From the NCBI GenBank assembly GCA_902628635.1, contig CACONQ010000001.1, forward strand, positions 62,001-126,000: DNA of 64,000 bases, read 5' to 3'. Below are positions 55,992 to 64,000 of the stretch, in pieces. Position 1 is the first letter of the stretch; each line of letters begins with the position of its first letter. A model generated the notes under the pieces. The model worked only from the letters and a program-made list of their open reading frames with translations, ran no database searches and had not been told where the DNA came from. The position numbers and the translations under genes are program-made. The DNA is from an uncultured Pelagibacteraceae bacterium (GTDB taxonomy: Bacteria; Pseudomonadota; Alphaproteobacteria; Pelagibacterales; Pelagibacteraceae).

Positions 55992-56875
55992 GATTTTTTT
56001 AATTCAGGAATAATTTGAGAAAACAATACACCAGCGAGTATTAAACAACAGCCAATTATATTATTCAGATTTAATATCTGAGATAATACAATCCAAGCTG
56101 CGATTGCGGCAAAAACACCCTCAAGTGAAAATATTATAGCTGATGGCGTTGGTGAAATATTTTGTTGTGCATAAATTTGTAAAACAAATGCGATGCCACC
56201 TGATAAAACTCCCGCATATAATATCTGTATTTTTTGATCTAATATGTTTGCTAAAATGAATTCCTCAAACATAAGTGCGGGAACTAGTGAACAGATTGAA
56301 ACGATAAAAGTTTGGATTAAACCAACTAGTATTGGAGCATCAAACTCCTCAACTAAAATACCAATAAAAATAATATGCAGGCTCCAAAAAAGAGCACAAA
56401 TTAGTACAAGAGTATCTCCTAAGCGTACAGTTGCATCATGGAAATTTGTCAGAAGGTATGCTCCTAAAATACATAAAAATATGGATGGCCAAACACTCCA
56501 GTGAATTTTTTTTTTAAATAAAAAAAAAACAATAATTGGAACCATTGGCACGTAAAATATTGTGATGAATGCTGCATTAGCAACATCGGTAAATAGAAGC
56601 GCTACTTGTTGAAGTAAAGAAGCTAAAAATAAAAAAATACCTATTGAGATAGATAAATAAATAAATCTGTTTCTATTTTTTGATAAGACTTCACGTGTTG
56701 TTTTTTTTTCTAAAAATAAATAGAAAGGTATTAAAGCTAAAAATCCTACAAAAAATCTAGTAGTATTAAAGACATAAGGCCCAATTAGCTCCATGCCTGT
56801 ATCTTGAGCTATAAAAGTTGTTCCCCAAATAAATGTACAGAAAAATGCAGCTATCATTGATTGAGGTTTTGTCAT
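55982..56875 (-). CDS. EamA/DMT superfamily transporter
   Basis: Ten-TM EamA repeat, FIWGTTFIAQDTGMELIGPYVFN, PSAIIFSLEGVFAAIAAWIVL. Confidence 0.88.
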   Translation of the reverse strand: MTKPQSMIAAFFCTFIWGTTFIAQDTGMELIGPYVFNTTRFFVGFLALIPFYLFLEKKTTREVLSKNRNRFIYLSISIGIFLFLASLLQQVALLFTDVANAAFITIFYVPMVPIIVFFLFKKKIHWSVWPSIFLCILGAYLLTNFHDATVRLGDTLVLICALFWSLHIIFIGILVEEFDAPILVGLIQTFIVSICSLVPALMFEEFILANILDQKIQILYAGVLSGGIAFVLQIYAQQNISPTPSAIIFSLEGVFAAIAAWIVLSQILNLNNIIGCCLILAGVLFSQIIPELKKSQI

Positions 56876-57787
56876 TTAGATTGCTAACCTGTATGCAAAA
56901 TTTTTACCCAAATTTTCTTTAAGTTCATTATTAAATCTTGCTGCCTCAGCGCCATCAATAATCCTATGATCATAAGATAAAGATAAAGGTAGCATAATTC
57001 TCTCGTTAAATTTTCCTCCTGAGTGCGAATGAACTTTTCTCAACTTTCCGATCCCTAAAATGGCTACCTCAGGAAAATTAATTATAGGAGTAAAAAAAGA
57101 GCCTCCTATGCCGCCAAGGCTGGTTATAGTCATTGAGCCACCGTAAAAATCCTTTTTATCTATCTTAAGTTTTCTGCACTTATCACTTGTCGTTTTGAGT
57201 TCTTCTGCGATTTGATTAATATTTTTTTGATCCACATTTCTTATCTTTGGCACCATCAAACCATGCTCAGTATCAACAGCTATACCAATATGAAAATATT
57301 TTTTGATTGTCATTTTTCCGTTTTCTATGTCATCAATTGAACTATTAAAAGATGGAAACTTTTTTAAAGTTGCAACTAAAGCTTTAGTTATAAAAGCAAG
57401 AGGTGTTATTTTCTTTTTTTCACCAGTATGCAAATCCTTAAGTGAATTTCTAAAATTTTCCATATCTGTAACATCTGCTTCATCATGGTTTGTTACATGA
57501 GGAATCGTATTCCATGCGTGAGAAAGGTGTACAGCAGCTATTTTTTTAACTCTTGGAATATCTTTGATTTCTATCTCGCCAAAATCTGAATGGGTAAATT
57601 CTGTTTTGAACTCATTTTTACTTTGTGTATTTTTTTCTTGACCAACATGTTTAACAAATTTTTTAATATCCTCCTCAACTACTCTACCATCTCTTTGTGA
57701 ACCTAATACTAAGTTGATATTAACTCCTAATTCTCTAGCAAACTTTCTGGTTTTTGGACTTGCTGGAACTCTTTTTTTTTCATTCAT
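56876..57787 (-). CDS. aceF: pyruvate dehydrogenase E2 (dihydrolipoamide acetyltransferase) without a lipoyl domain
   Basis: Starts with PSBD (RVPASPKTRKFARELGVNINLVLGSQRDGRVVEEDI) then catalytic domain to SLSYDHRIIDGAEAARF. Confidence 0.93.
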   Translation of the reverse strand: MNEKKRVPASPKTRKFARELGVNINLVLGSQRDGRVVEEDIKKFVKHVGQEKNTQSKNEFKTEFTHSDFGEIEIKDIPRVKKIAAVHLSHAWNTIPHVTNHDEADVTDMENFRNSLKDLHTGEKKKITPLAFITKALVATLKKFPSFNSSIDDIENGKMTIKKYFHIGIAVDTEHGLMVPKIRNVDQKNINQIAEELKTTSDKCRKLKIDKKDFYGGSMTITSLGGIGGSFFTPIINFPEVAILGIGKLRKVHSHSGGKFNERIMLPLSLSYDHRIIDGAEAARFNNELKENLGKNFAYRLAI

Positions 57788-57790
57788 AAT

Positions 57791-60700
57791 TTATAATTTG
57801 CTTGGAAAAGATCTTTTTGTATCAATATTATATTTTTTTATTGCATCTTTGACTGGCTTAGATGAAATTAGTTGCTCATTTGACAGAACACTTAGTGCAT
57901 ATGTAACTATGTGTTCTTTATCAACCTCAAAGAATTTTCTCAAATTTTTTCTTGTATCACTTCTTCCAAAACCATCAGTTCCTAGTGAATAAAAACTATT
58001 TTTTACAAAAGGTCTTATTTGCTCTGAATGACTTCGCATATAATCAGAAGCTGCCAAGACAGGGCTATTTGATTGGCCCAAACATTGTTCTACATATGAA
58101 GCTTTATTTTTTTCATCTGGATTTAAAAGATTGTATCTTTCAGTTTCCATACCATTTCTCGCAAGCTCATTAAAACTAGTTACACTCCAAATTTCACTAT
58201 CAATTCCATATTCATTTTGTAGTATTTCAGCACCACTAATAATTTCTCTTAAAATTGCACCAGATCCAATTAGCTGAATTTTTGTTTTTTTATTTTTATT
58301 AAATTCTTTAAACTTATACATGCCCTTTAAAATTCCCTCCTCACATCCTTTATCTTTTGGCATAGCAGGATGAGGATAATTTTCGTTCATAGTTGTAATG
58401 TAATAAAATATATTCTCTTTTTTTTCATGCATACGTCTAAGTCCTTCTCTAAAAATTACAGCAAGTTCGTAAGCAAAGGTTGGATCATAAGAAATACAAT
58501 TTGGTATAGTAGAGGCTAGAAGATGACTATGTCCATCCTGATGTTGTAATCCCTCACCTGCCAAAGTAGTCCTACCTGAGGTGGCACCAATTAAAAAACC
58601 TCTAGCTTGACTATCACCTGCTGCCCAAGCAAAGTCTCCAACTCTTTGAAAACCAAACATAGAGTAAAACAAGTATATTGGTATCATTTCAATATCATGA
58701 TTTGTATAAGACGTTCCTGCAGCAATCCAAGATGCCATTGATCCTGCCTCGTTAATTCCTTCTTCTAGAACTTGACCTTTTTTATCTTCTCTATATGAAC
58801 TTAATTGCTCAGAGTCCTCTGGTTCATATTTTTGTCCCTCGTGAGCGTAAATTCCAATTTTTTGAAAAAAACCTTCCATACCAAATGTTCTAGCCTCGTC
58901 AGGTATAATTGGCACAAGTCTAGGTGCAACATTTTTATCTCTTAGAAGGTTTGTTAATAATCTTACTAATGCCATTGTTGTTGACATCTCTTTTTTTCCT
59001 GTTGACTCTTTTAAAAAATCAAAAATATCTTTTTGAGGAGCTTTTATTTGCTTGGCATAAGTAGTTCTTTCTGGAATGAAGCCACCCAGTTTGATTCTAC
59101 GATCTTTTAAATATTTAATTTCCTCAGAATTTTCATCAGGTCTAAAATATTGAATTTCCTCTACCTGCTTGTTGGTTAGTGGAACGTCAAATCTATCTCT
59201 GTAATACATTAAATCTTCAACACCCATTTTTTTTTGCTGGTGGGTGGTATTAACACTTTCTCCTGTTTTTCCCATTCCATATCCCTTAATAGTTTTTGCA
59301 ATGATTACAGTAGGTCTACCTTTGTTTTTTGAAGCTTGATCATAAGCTGCATAAACTTTATGTGGGTCGTGGCCCCCTCGGTTTAATCTCCATATATCCT
59401 TATCAGAGAGAGTGGATACCAGTTCCTTTGTCTCAGGATATTTGCCAAAAAATTTCTCTCTAACATATAAACCATTTCTTGCTTTAAAAGCTTGATATTC
59501 ACCATCGACTGTTTCATTCATTATTTTTACCAGGTGTCCAGTTTTATCTTTTGCTAATAAAGGATCCCAATAAGAACCCCATATTACTTTAATCACATCC
59601 CAGCCTGCTCCTCTAAAAATACCCTCTAGCTCTTGAATAATTTTTCCATTTCCTCTAACTGGACCGTCTAATCTTTGAAGATTGCAATTAACAACAAAAA
59701 TTAAATTATCTAAGTTTTCTCGTGCTGCTAATCCAATAGCTCCCATAGACTCTGGTTCATCCATTTCACCGTCACCAAGAAATGCCCATACTTTTCTACC
59801 TTCATCTTTTATAAGTCCTCTATTAATTAAGTATTTCATAAATCTAGCTTGGTAGATTGCCAACATAGGACCTATTCCCATAGAGACAGTTGGGAACTGC
59901 CAAAAATTTGGCATGAGCCAAGGATGTGGATATGAAGATAAACCACCTGGGTTTACCTCTTGCCTAAAATTATCTAATTGTTTTTCGCTCAACCTTCCTT
60001 CTAAGAATGCTCTGGCATACATACCAGGAGCACTGTGACCTTGAAAATATATTAAGTCTCCTCCAAACTTATTGTTCTTTGCTCTCCAAAAATGATTCAT
60101 ACCAACGTCATATAAAGTTGCAGCAGATGCAAAAGTTCCAATGTGACCACCAAGTTCAGGAAATTTTTTATTTGCTCTCACGACCATTGCAGCAGCATTC
60201 CATCTAATTAAAGATCTTATCCTTCTCTCAATATTTTGATCACCAGGAGATTTAGTCTCTTTATCTGGAGATATAGTGTTTACATATGGTGTATTCCTTG
60301 AAAGTACTAAATCTGAACCTTGTCTATATGAATGCTCAATTAGTTGTTTGATTAAAAACTGAGCCCTTTTACTTCCATCTGTTTCTAAAACGGAGGATAA
60401 TGAATCTATCCATTCTTTTGTTTCGATTGGATCAATATCTCCATCTTTGACAACGTTTGAGATTCGATCCTCAGCAATTTTTATAGTTTCTTTTTGTATT
60501 TGTGGTTGGGGTATATCTTTTATCTCTTTTTGAATTTCAGTTTCTTGAACATGTTTTATCTCTTTATGAATATTTTTTTCTGCCTCTTCGATTAAATTTT
60601 TTGTACTTTTTGGAATTTCATCTGGTGATACCTTTCCATTTCCCTCAACTTCTAAAATTAAATCTCCTTTAGAAACCTTGTCTCCTACTTTAACATTAAT

Positions 60701-60871
60701 ATTTGATATTTTACCTTCAACTGTTGAAGGAACTTCTACACTAGATTTATCACTTTCAAGTGTGACCACTGGATCATTTTTCTTTATACTCTCACCAGCT
60801 TTTACTATGACTTCAATTATTTCTACTTGTTCAAAATCACCTATATCTGGAACTTTTAACTGAGTTGACAT
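57791..60871 (-). CDS. aceE: pyruvate dehydrogenase E1, homodimeric type, with N-terminal lipoyl domain
   Basis: Lipoyl domain LKVPDIGDFEQVEIIEVIVKAGESIKKNDPVVTLESDKSSVEVPS then AceE core (FQGHSAPGMYARAFLEGRL, WAFLGDGEMDEPES); M at 60871 preferred over 60886. Confidence 0.94.
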   Translation of the reverse strand: MSTQLKVPDIGDFEQVEIIEVIVKAGESIKKNDPVVTLESDKSSVEVPSTVEGKISNINVKVGDKVSKGDLILEVEGNGKVSPDEIPKSTKNLIEEAEKNIHKEIKHVQETEIQKEIKDIPQPQIQKETIKIAEDRISNVVKDGDIDPIETKEWIDSLSSVLETDGSKRAQFLIKQLIEHSYRQGSDLVLSRNTPYVNTISPDKETKSPGDQNIERRIRSLIRWNAAAMVVRANKKFPELGGHIGTFASAATLYDVGMNHFWRAKNNKFGGDLIYFQGHSAPGMYARAFLEGRLSEKQLDNFRQEVNPGGLSSYPHPWLMPNFWQFPTVSMGIGPMLAIYQARFMKYLINRGLIKDEGRKVWAFLGDGEMDEPESMGAIGLAARENLDNLIFVVNCNLQRLDGPVRGNGKIIQELEGIFRGAGWDVIKVIWGSYWDPLLAKDKTGHLVKIMNETVDGEYQAFKARNGLYVREKFFGKYPETKELVSTLSDKDIWRLNRGGHDPHKVYAAYDQASKNKGRPTVIIAKTIKGYGMGKTGESVNTTHQQKKMGVEDLMYYRDRFDVPLTNKQVEEIQYFRPDENSEEIKYLKDRRIKLGGFIPERTTYAKQIKAPQKDIFDFLKESTGKKEMSTTMALVRLLTNLLRDKNVAPRLVPIIPDEARTFGMEGFFQKIGIYAHEGQKYEPEDSEQLSSYREDKKGQVLEEGINEAGSMASWIAAGTSYTNHDIEMIPIYLFYSMFGFQRVGDFAWAAGDSQARGFLIGATSGRTTLAGEGLQHQDGHSHLLASTIPNCISYDPTFAYELAVIFREGLRRMHEKKENIFYYITTMNENYPHPAMPKDKGCEEGILKGMYKFKEFNKNKKTKIQLIGSGAILREIISGAEILQNEYGIDSEIWSVTSFNELARNGMETERYNLLNPDEKNKASYVEQCLGQSNSPVLAASDYMRSHSEQIRPFVKNSFYSLGTDGFGRSDTRKNLRKFFEVDKEHIVTYALSVLSNEQLISSKPVKDAIKKYNIDTKRSFPSKL

Positions 60872-60929
60872 GTTTAATTTTACCACATTTTAATCTTTTT
60901 TTGGACAACGTTAAACTGGATAAAGTGCT

Positions 60930-61046
60930 CATGTTTAAGTTATTAATTAAAAAATTAAATAAAATTAAAGCCGAAGAGACTATAGATGCAAGATATTGGA
61001 TTCAAATGGCAATATTGAAGAAGAACTATATTTCTACAAAATACTA
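60930..61046 (+). CDS. small hypothetical protein (38 aa)
   Basis: MFKLLIKKLNKIKAEETIDARYWIQMAILKKNYISTKY read by hand; non-repetitive but unsupported by homology. Confidence 0.3.
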
Positions 61047-61068
61047 GTCTCTTTTCAAGCACATAGCA
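61043..61068. repeat. direct repeat copy 1 (thiolase 3'-end-like)
   Basis: actagtctcttttcaagcacatagca; 23/26 identical to 62131-62156. Confidence 0.6.
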
Positions 61069-61277
61069 CTCTCAAGAAATGTTATTGCTGTTGTAGAGCT
61101 TGATGTTTATAAAAAAAAACCATTATACAAAAGTAATAACCAAAATTTTTATCACATGTTTTATTAAGACCTCATGTGGGTTATCTAACTGCTTAAAATT
61201 ATAGTTTGTTAAATACACATACAATAGAAAGATTGGAAGTTTGTGTAAATGAGAAACTAATCAGTATAATAAAATGA

Positions 61278-62054
61278 TTATTTTTTTTTAATAAAGGCGA
61301 TATAGGAATCATCTTGAATTCCTTTGTGTATTGAAATGTCTAAAATGTTATTAAAACAATAATTTTGAAACTCTTCATCTAAAGTACTTGACTTAAAAAT
61401 TTGACCATTCTTTAAAAGTTTCAAAATTTCTTCGATCCCTAGTGAATCAGAAGATGAGTCATTAAGGTGAGAATAATATTTATAATGATTAAGATCCTCA
61501 ATAACATAAAAACCACCTGATTTAACTTTTTTAAAAAAAATTTTGAAGTTGTTCAGTATATCAGAATATATGTGGGATGCATCATCAATGATGATATCAA
61601 GATTTTCTGATTTCTTCTTAATTAATAAATTTTCAAACTTTTTAAGTTCATTAATGTTTCTAGTATTACAATTAAAAAAATTTATTCTACTAGATTTAAA
61701 TTGAAACTTATAATTTCGATCTAAACAAAATATTATTGCTTTGCTGAAGTAATGATGAAATGAGGCTATGGAACCTCCTTTCCATGTTCCAATCTCTAAT
61801 AATTTAATTTCTTTATTTTTTAAATAACTAAAATGGAATTCATAAAATTCAGCATAACCATGCCCTATTAAACTCTTATCTAAATTATCTTTATTCTTAC
61901 TATATGGGTTTTTTACAGCTGACCCTTTATCAGTTTCAAAGTGATTAAATAGTTCATTTAACGAATTCAAATTTAATTTTTTTAAATCTAAATCTATTTT
62001 TTTTTTTAATTTAAATATTAACTCTTTATAAAATTTTAAAATTAATTTTTTCAT
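61278..62054 (-). CDS. class I SAM-dependent methyltransferase (CmcI/macrocin-OMT-like), paralog of 37066-37914
   Basis: FETDKGS, HGYAEFYEFHF, KLLEIGTWKGGSIASFHHYF, IIIDDASHIYSDI. Confidence 0.75.
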   Translation of the reverse strand: MKKLILKFYKELIFKLKKKIDLDLKKLNLNSLNELFNHFETDKGSAVKNPYSKNKDNLDKSLIGHGYAEFYEFHFSYLKNKEIKLLEIGTWKGGSIASFHHYFSKAIIFCLDRNYKFQFKSSRINFFNCNTRNINELKKFENLLIKKKSENLDIIIDDASHIYSDILNNFKIFFKKVKSGGFYVIEDLNHYKYYSHLNDSSSDSLGIEEILKLLKNGQIFKSSTLDEEFQNYCFNNILDISIHKGIQDDSYIAFIKKK

Positions 62055-62130
62055 ATATAAATATTCATTATATACTGGTTAAATTAACAATTATGACAAA
62101 AAAATAAGCAAGACCTTGCTGCTTAAAAAA

Positions 62131-62156
62131 ACTAGTCTCTTTCTATGCACATAGCA
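62131..62156. repeat. direct repeat copy 2 (3' end of thiolase gene)
   Basis: actagtctctttctatgcacatagca, encodes the AMCIERD-stop end of the thiolase. Confidence 0.6.
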
Positions 62157-63262
62157 ATACCCATACCACCACCAATACACAAAGTTGCCAATCCTTTTTT
62201 TGAATTTCTTCTTTTCATTTCATGTAGCAAAGTAACTACAATTCTACAGCCAGATGCACCAATAGGATGTCCAAGTGCAATAGCTCCACCATTTACATTT
62301 ACAATTTCTTCTGGAATTTTTAGTTCTTTAATAACTGCTAAGCTTTGAGCTGCAAATGCTTCGTTCGATTCAACTAAATCTAAATCATTAATACTCCAAT
62401 TAGCTAATTTAAGTGCTTTATTAGAGGAAGGAATTGGTCCAGATCCCATTAGCGCTGGATCTACTCCGCATGATGCCCAAGATACAATTTTACCAAGTGG
62501 CTCTAAATTTCTTTTTTCAGACTCTTCTCTATTCATAATCAAGACTCCTGCTGCTCCATCGTTTATTCCTGATGAGTTACCTGGTGTCACCGTTCCATTA
62601 TCTTTAAATACTGGTTTAAGTTTAGATATATCTTGTAAACTAATGTTTAGTCTTGGATGTTCATCTTGGTAAGATTTATATTTTTCATCTTTAATGATTT
62701 CATCTTTAAATTTCTCTTGTTTAATAGAATTCTGTGCTTTTTTTTGAGAGCTTAAAGAAAAATTATCTTGATCTTCTCGAGAAATATTCCATTTTTCTGC
62801 AACATTTTCTGCTGTCACCCCCATGTGATAATTATTAAAAGCATCTATTAAACCATCTTTAATCATCAACTCCTTATTTGAACAAGACATACTCTCTTGA
62901 CCACCAGCAATTATAATCTTTGACTCTTTGAGTAATATTGATTGATAAGCTAATACTATTGCACGTAAACCAGATCCACAAACTTGATTGACTATATATG
63001 AAACTTTTTCATTAGGGATATTTGCACCGATTGCTGCTTGCCGAGCAGGGTTTTGTCCTACATTGCTTGTCAGAACTTGACCTAATATAACTTGATCAAT
63101 TTTATCATGGTCAATAGCTGTTTGCTTTAATAAATCTTTAATTACTAATTTTCCTAAATCATGAGCTTGAACTTTGCTCCACATTCCATTGTATTTTCCA
63201 ATTCCAGTCCTTGTAGCACATGTAATAACTACATCTTGGGAAGATTTCTGCATAAGAAACAA
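62132..63262 (-). CDS. acetyl-CoA acetyltransferase (thiolase)
   Basis: [10 protein letters not shown] active Cys, [30 protein letters not shown]. Confidence 0.93.
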   Translation of the reverse strand: MFLMQKSSQDVVITCATRTGIGKYNGMWSKVQAHDLGKLVIKDLLKQTAIDHDKIDQVILGQVLTSNVGQNPARQAAIGANIPNEKVSYIVNQVCGSGLRAIVLAYQSILLKESKIIIAGGQESMSCSNKELMIKDGLIDAFNNYHMGVTAENVAEKWNISREDQDNFSLSSQKKAQNSIKQEKFKDEIIKDEKYKSYQDEHPRLNISLQDISKLKPVFKDNGTVTPGNSSGINDGAAGVLIMNREESEKRNLEPLGKIVSWASCGVDPALMGSGPIPSSNKALKLANWSINDLDLVESNEAFAAQSLAVIKELKIPEEIVNVNGGAIALGHPIGASGCRIVVTLLHEMKRRNSKKGLATLCIGGGMGIAMCIERD

Positions 63263-63325
63263 TTATTATTTGATTTAAAATTACATTAATAAATTATAAA
63301 TATATAGTAAAAAAAATTTAAATAT

Positions 63326-63402
63326 GCGCCTGTAGCTCAACTGGATAGAGCGCTTGGCTACGGACCAGGAGGTTCTGGGTTCGACTCCTAGCAGGCGCAC
63401 CA
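63326..63402 (+). tRNA. tRNA-Arg (anticodon ACG), CCA encoded
   Basis: GCGCCTG/CAGGCGC, CTTGG CTACGGA CCAGG, TTCGACT T-loop, A73 CCA. Confidence 0.96.
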
Positions 63403-63417
63403 ATTATTAAGGAGATT

Positions 63418-63501
63418 ATGAAAGTATCTTTACAAAAATCCGTAGTTCTTTTCTTTTCAATTGTGTTTATAATATTAATTATTTTAACAATATTTCTATA
63501 A
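63418..63501 (+). CDS. candidate 27-aa single-TM peptide MKVSLQKSVVLFFSIVFIILIILTIFL
   Basis: AAGGAG Shine-Dalgarno about 5 nt before ATG; basic N-terminus then a hydrophobic helix. Confidence 0.5.
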   Translation: MKVSLQKSVVLFFSIVFIILIILTIFL

Positions 63502-63509
63502 ATTTTATT

Positions 63510-63911
63510 ATGACTATAAAATTTGAACAACTAAGTTCTGCCTCAGGCTTTATGAAGCATAACGGAGGTCTTTTATTTAGAACAATTTCAGAAGATCAAT
63601 ACGAATTTAAAACAATCGTGACAGAAAATCATCTGAATAGAGTAAAAATAACTCATGGAGGTTATATAGCTTCAATAATAGATGCAGGACTTGGGACTGC
63701 AGCTAGTAGATGTGCGGGCAATGTCCCATGTGTTACAATATCTTTAGACATAAAATATATTGCACCATCAAAGGAAGGAGACGAAATTATTGGCTTTACA
63801 AAAATTTTAAAAAAAACTAAGACCATGGTTTTTCTTACGTGTGATTTAAAATGTAATGATAAGATTATTGCTAATGCTTCGGGGGTTTGGAAAATTTATA
63901 AAAATAAATAG
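63510..63911 (+). CDS. PaaI-family thioesterase (hotdog fold)
   Basis: NHLNRVKITHGGYIASIIDAGLGTAASR, hotdog pattern. Confidence 0.85.
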   Translation: MTIKFEQLSSASGFMKHNGGLLFRTISEDQYEFKTIVTENHLNRVKITHGGYIASIIDAGLGTAASRCAGNVPCVTISLDIKYIAPSKEGDEIIGFTKILKKTKTMVFLTCDLKCNDKIIANASGVWKIYKNK

Positions 63912-64000
63912 AAATGAGAACTTTTAGATCAATGATTCGGACTAGTTTTAGTCTATTTTTGTTCTATACACACAACAATATATAGTATTAAATTTTAATG

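Noticed and set aside
63318-63530. Minus 70-aa ORF over tRNA-Arg (contains APARSRTQNLLVRSQALYPVELQ)
   Set aside because: This peptide is the well-known artefact of translating antisense tRNA-Arg sequence.

Overview
AT-rich, gene-dense chromosomal window that looks like SAR11/Pelagibacterales (alphaproteobacterial core gene orders, very short spacers, small proteins); the taxon call is inference. About 50 protein genes and 5 tRNAs (His, Phe, Thr, Ser, Arg) are supported. Main blocks: trpBA-accD-folC; trxA; sbcB plus an MGME1-like PD-(D/E)XK nuclease; rmuC; tRNA-His-hisS-hisZ-hisG; cspA; tRNA-Phe-infA-hisD-DUF2948-murA-dcd; rpmH-rnpA-yidD-yidC-argB-HAD-dapD-dapE-HDAC-like-SET; def-fmt-truA; aroKB; bolA/dnaJ-like/cobS/cobT; regB-like kinase; gyrB; lepA; infC-rpmI-rplT-pheST with thrS; gltBD; uppP; aceEF; thiolase. 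No CRISPR, prophage, IS or rRNA seen. Most interesting: (1) a tRNA-His(GTG) ending 4 nt before the hisS start codon, so its acceptor stem is the hisS leader and ribosome-binding region; the tRNA also lacks G-1 and canonical D/T-loop elbow residues; (2) a His-codon-rich mini-ORF bracketed by a 9-bp inverted repeat just upstream of that locus; (3) a PDH complex in which the lipoyl domain is on the N-terminus of E1 (AceE) and missing from E2; (4) a short direct repeat of the thiolase 3' end flanking a methyltransferase gene; (5) all assignable convergent pairs overlap or abut at their 3' ends. All calls are by eye; no database search was run.
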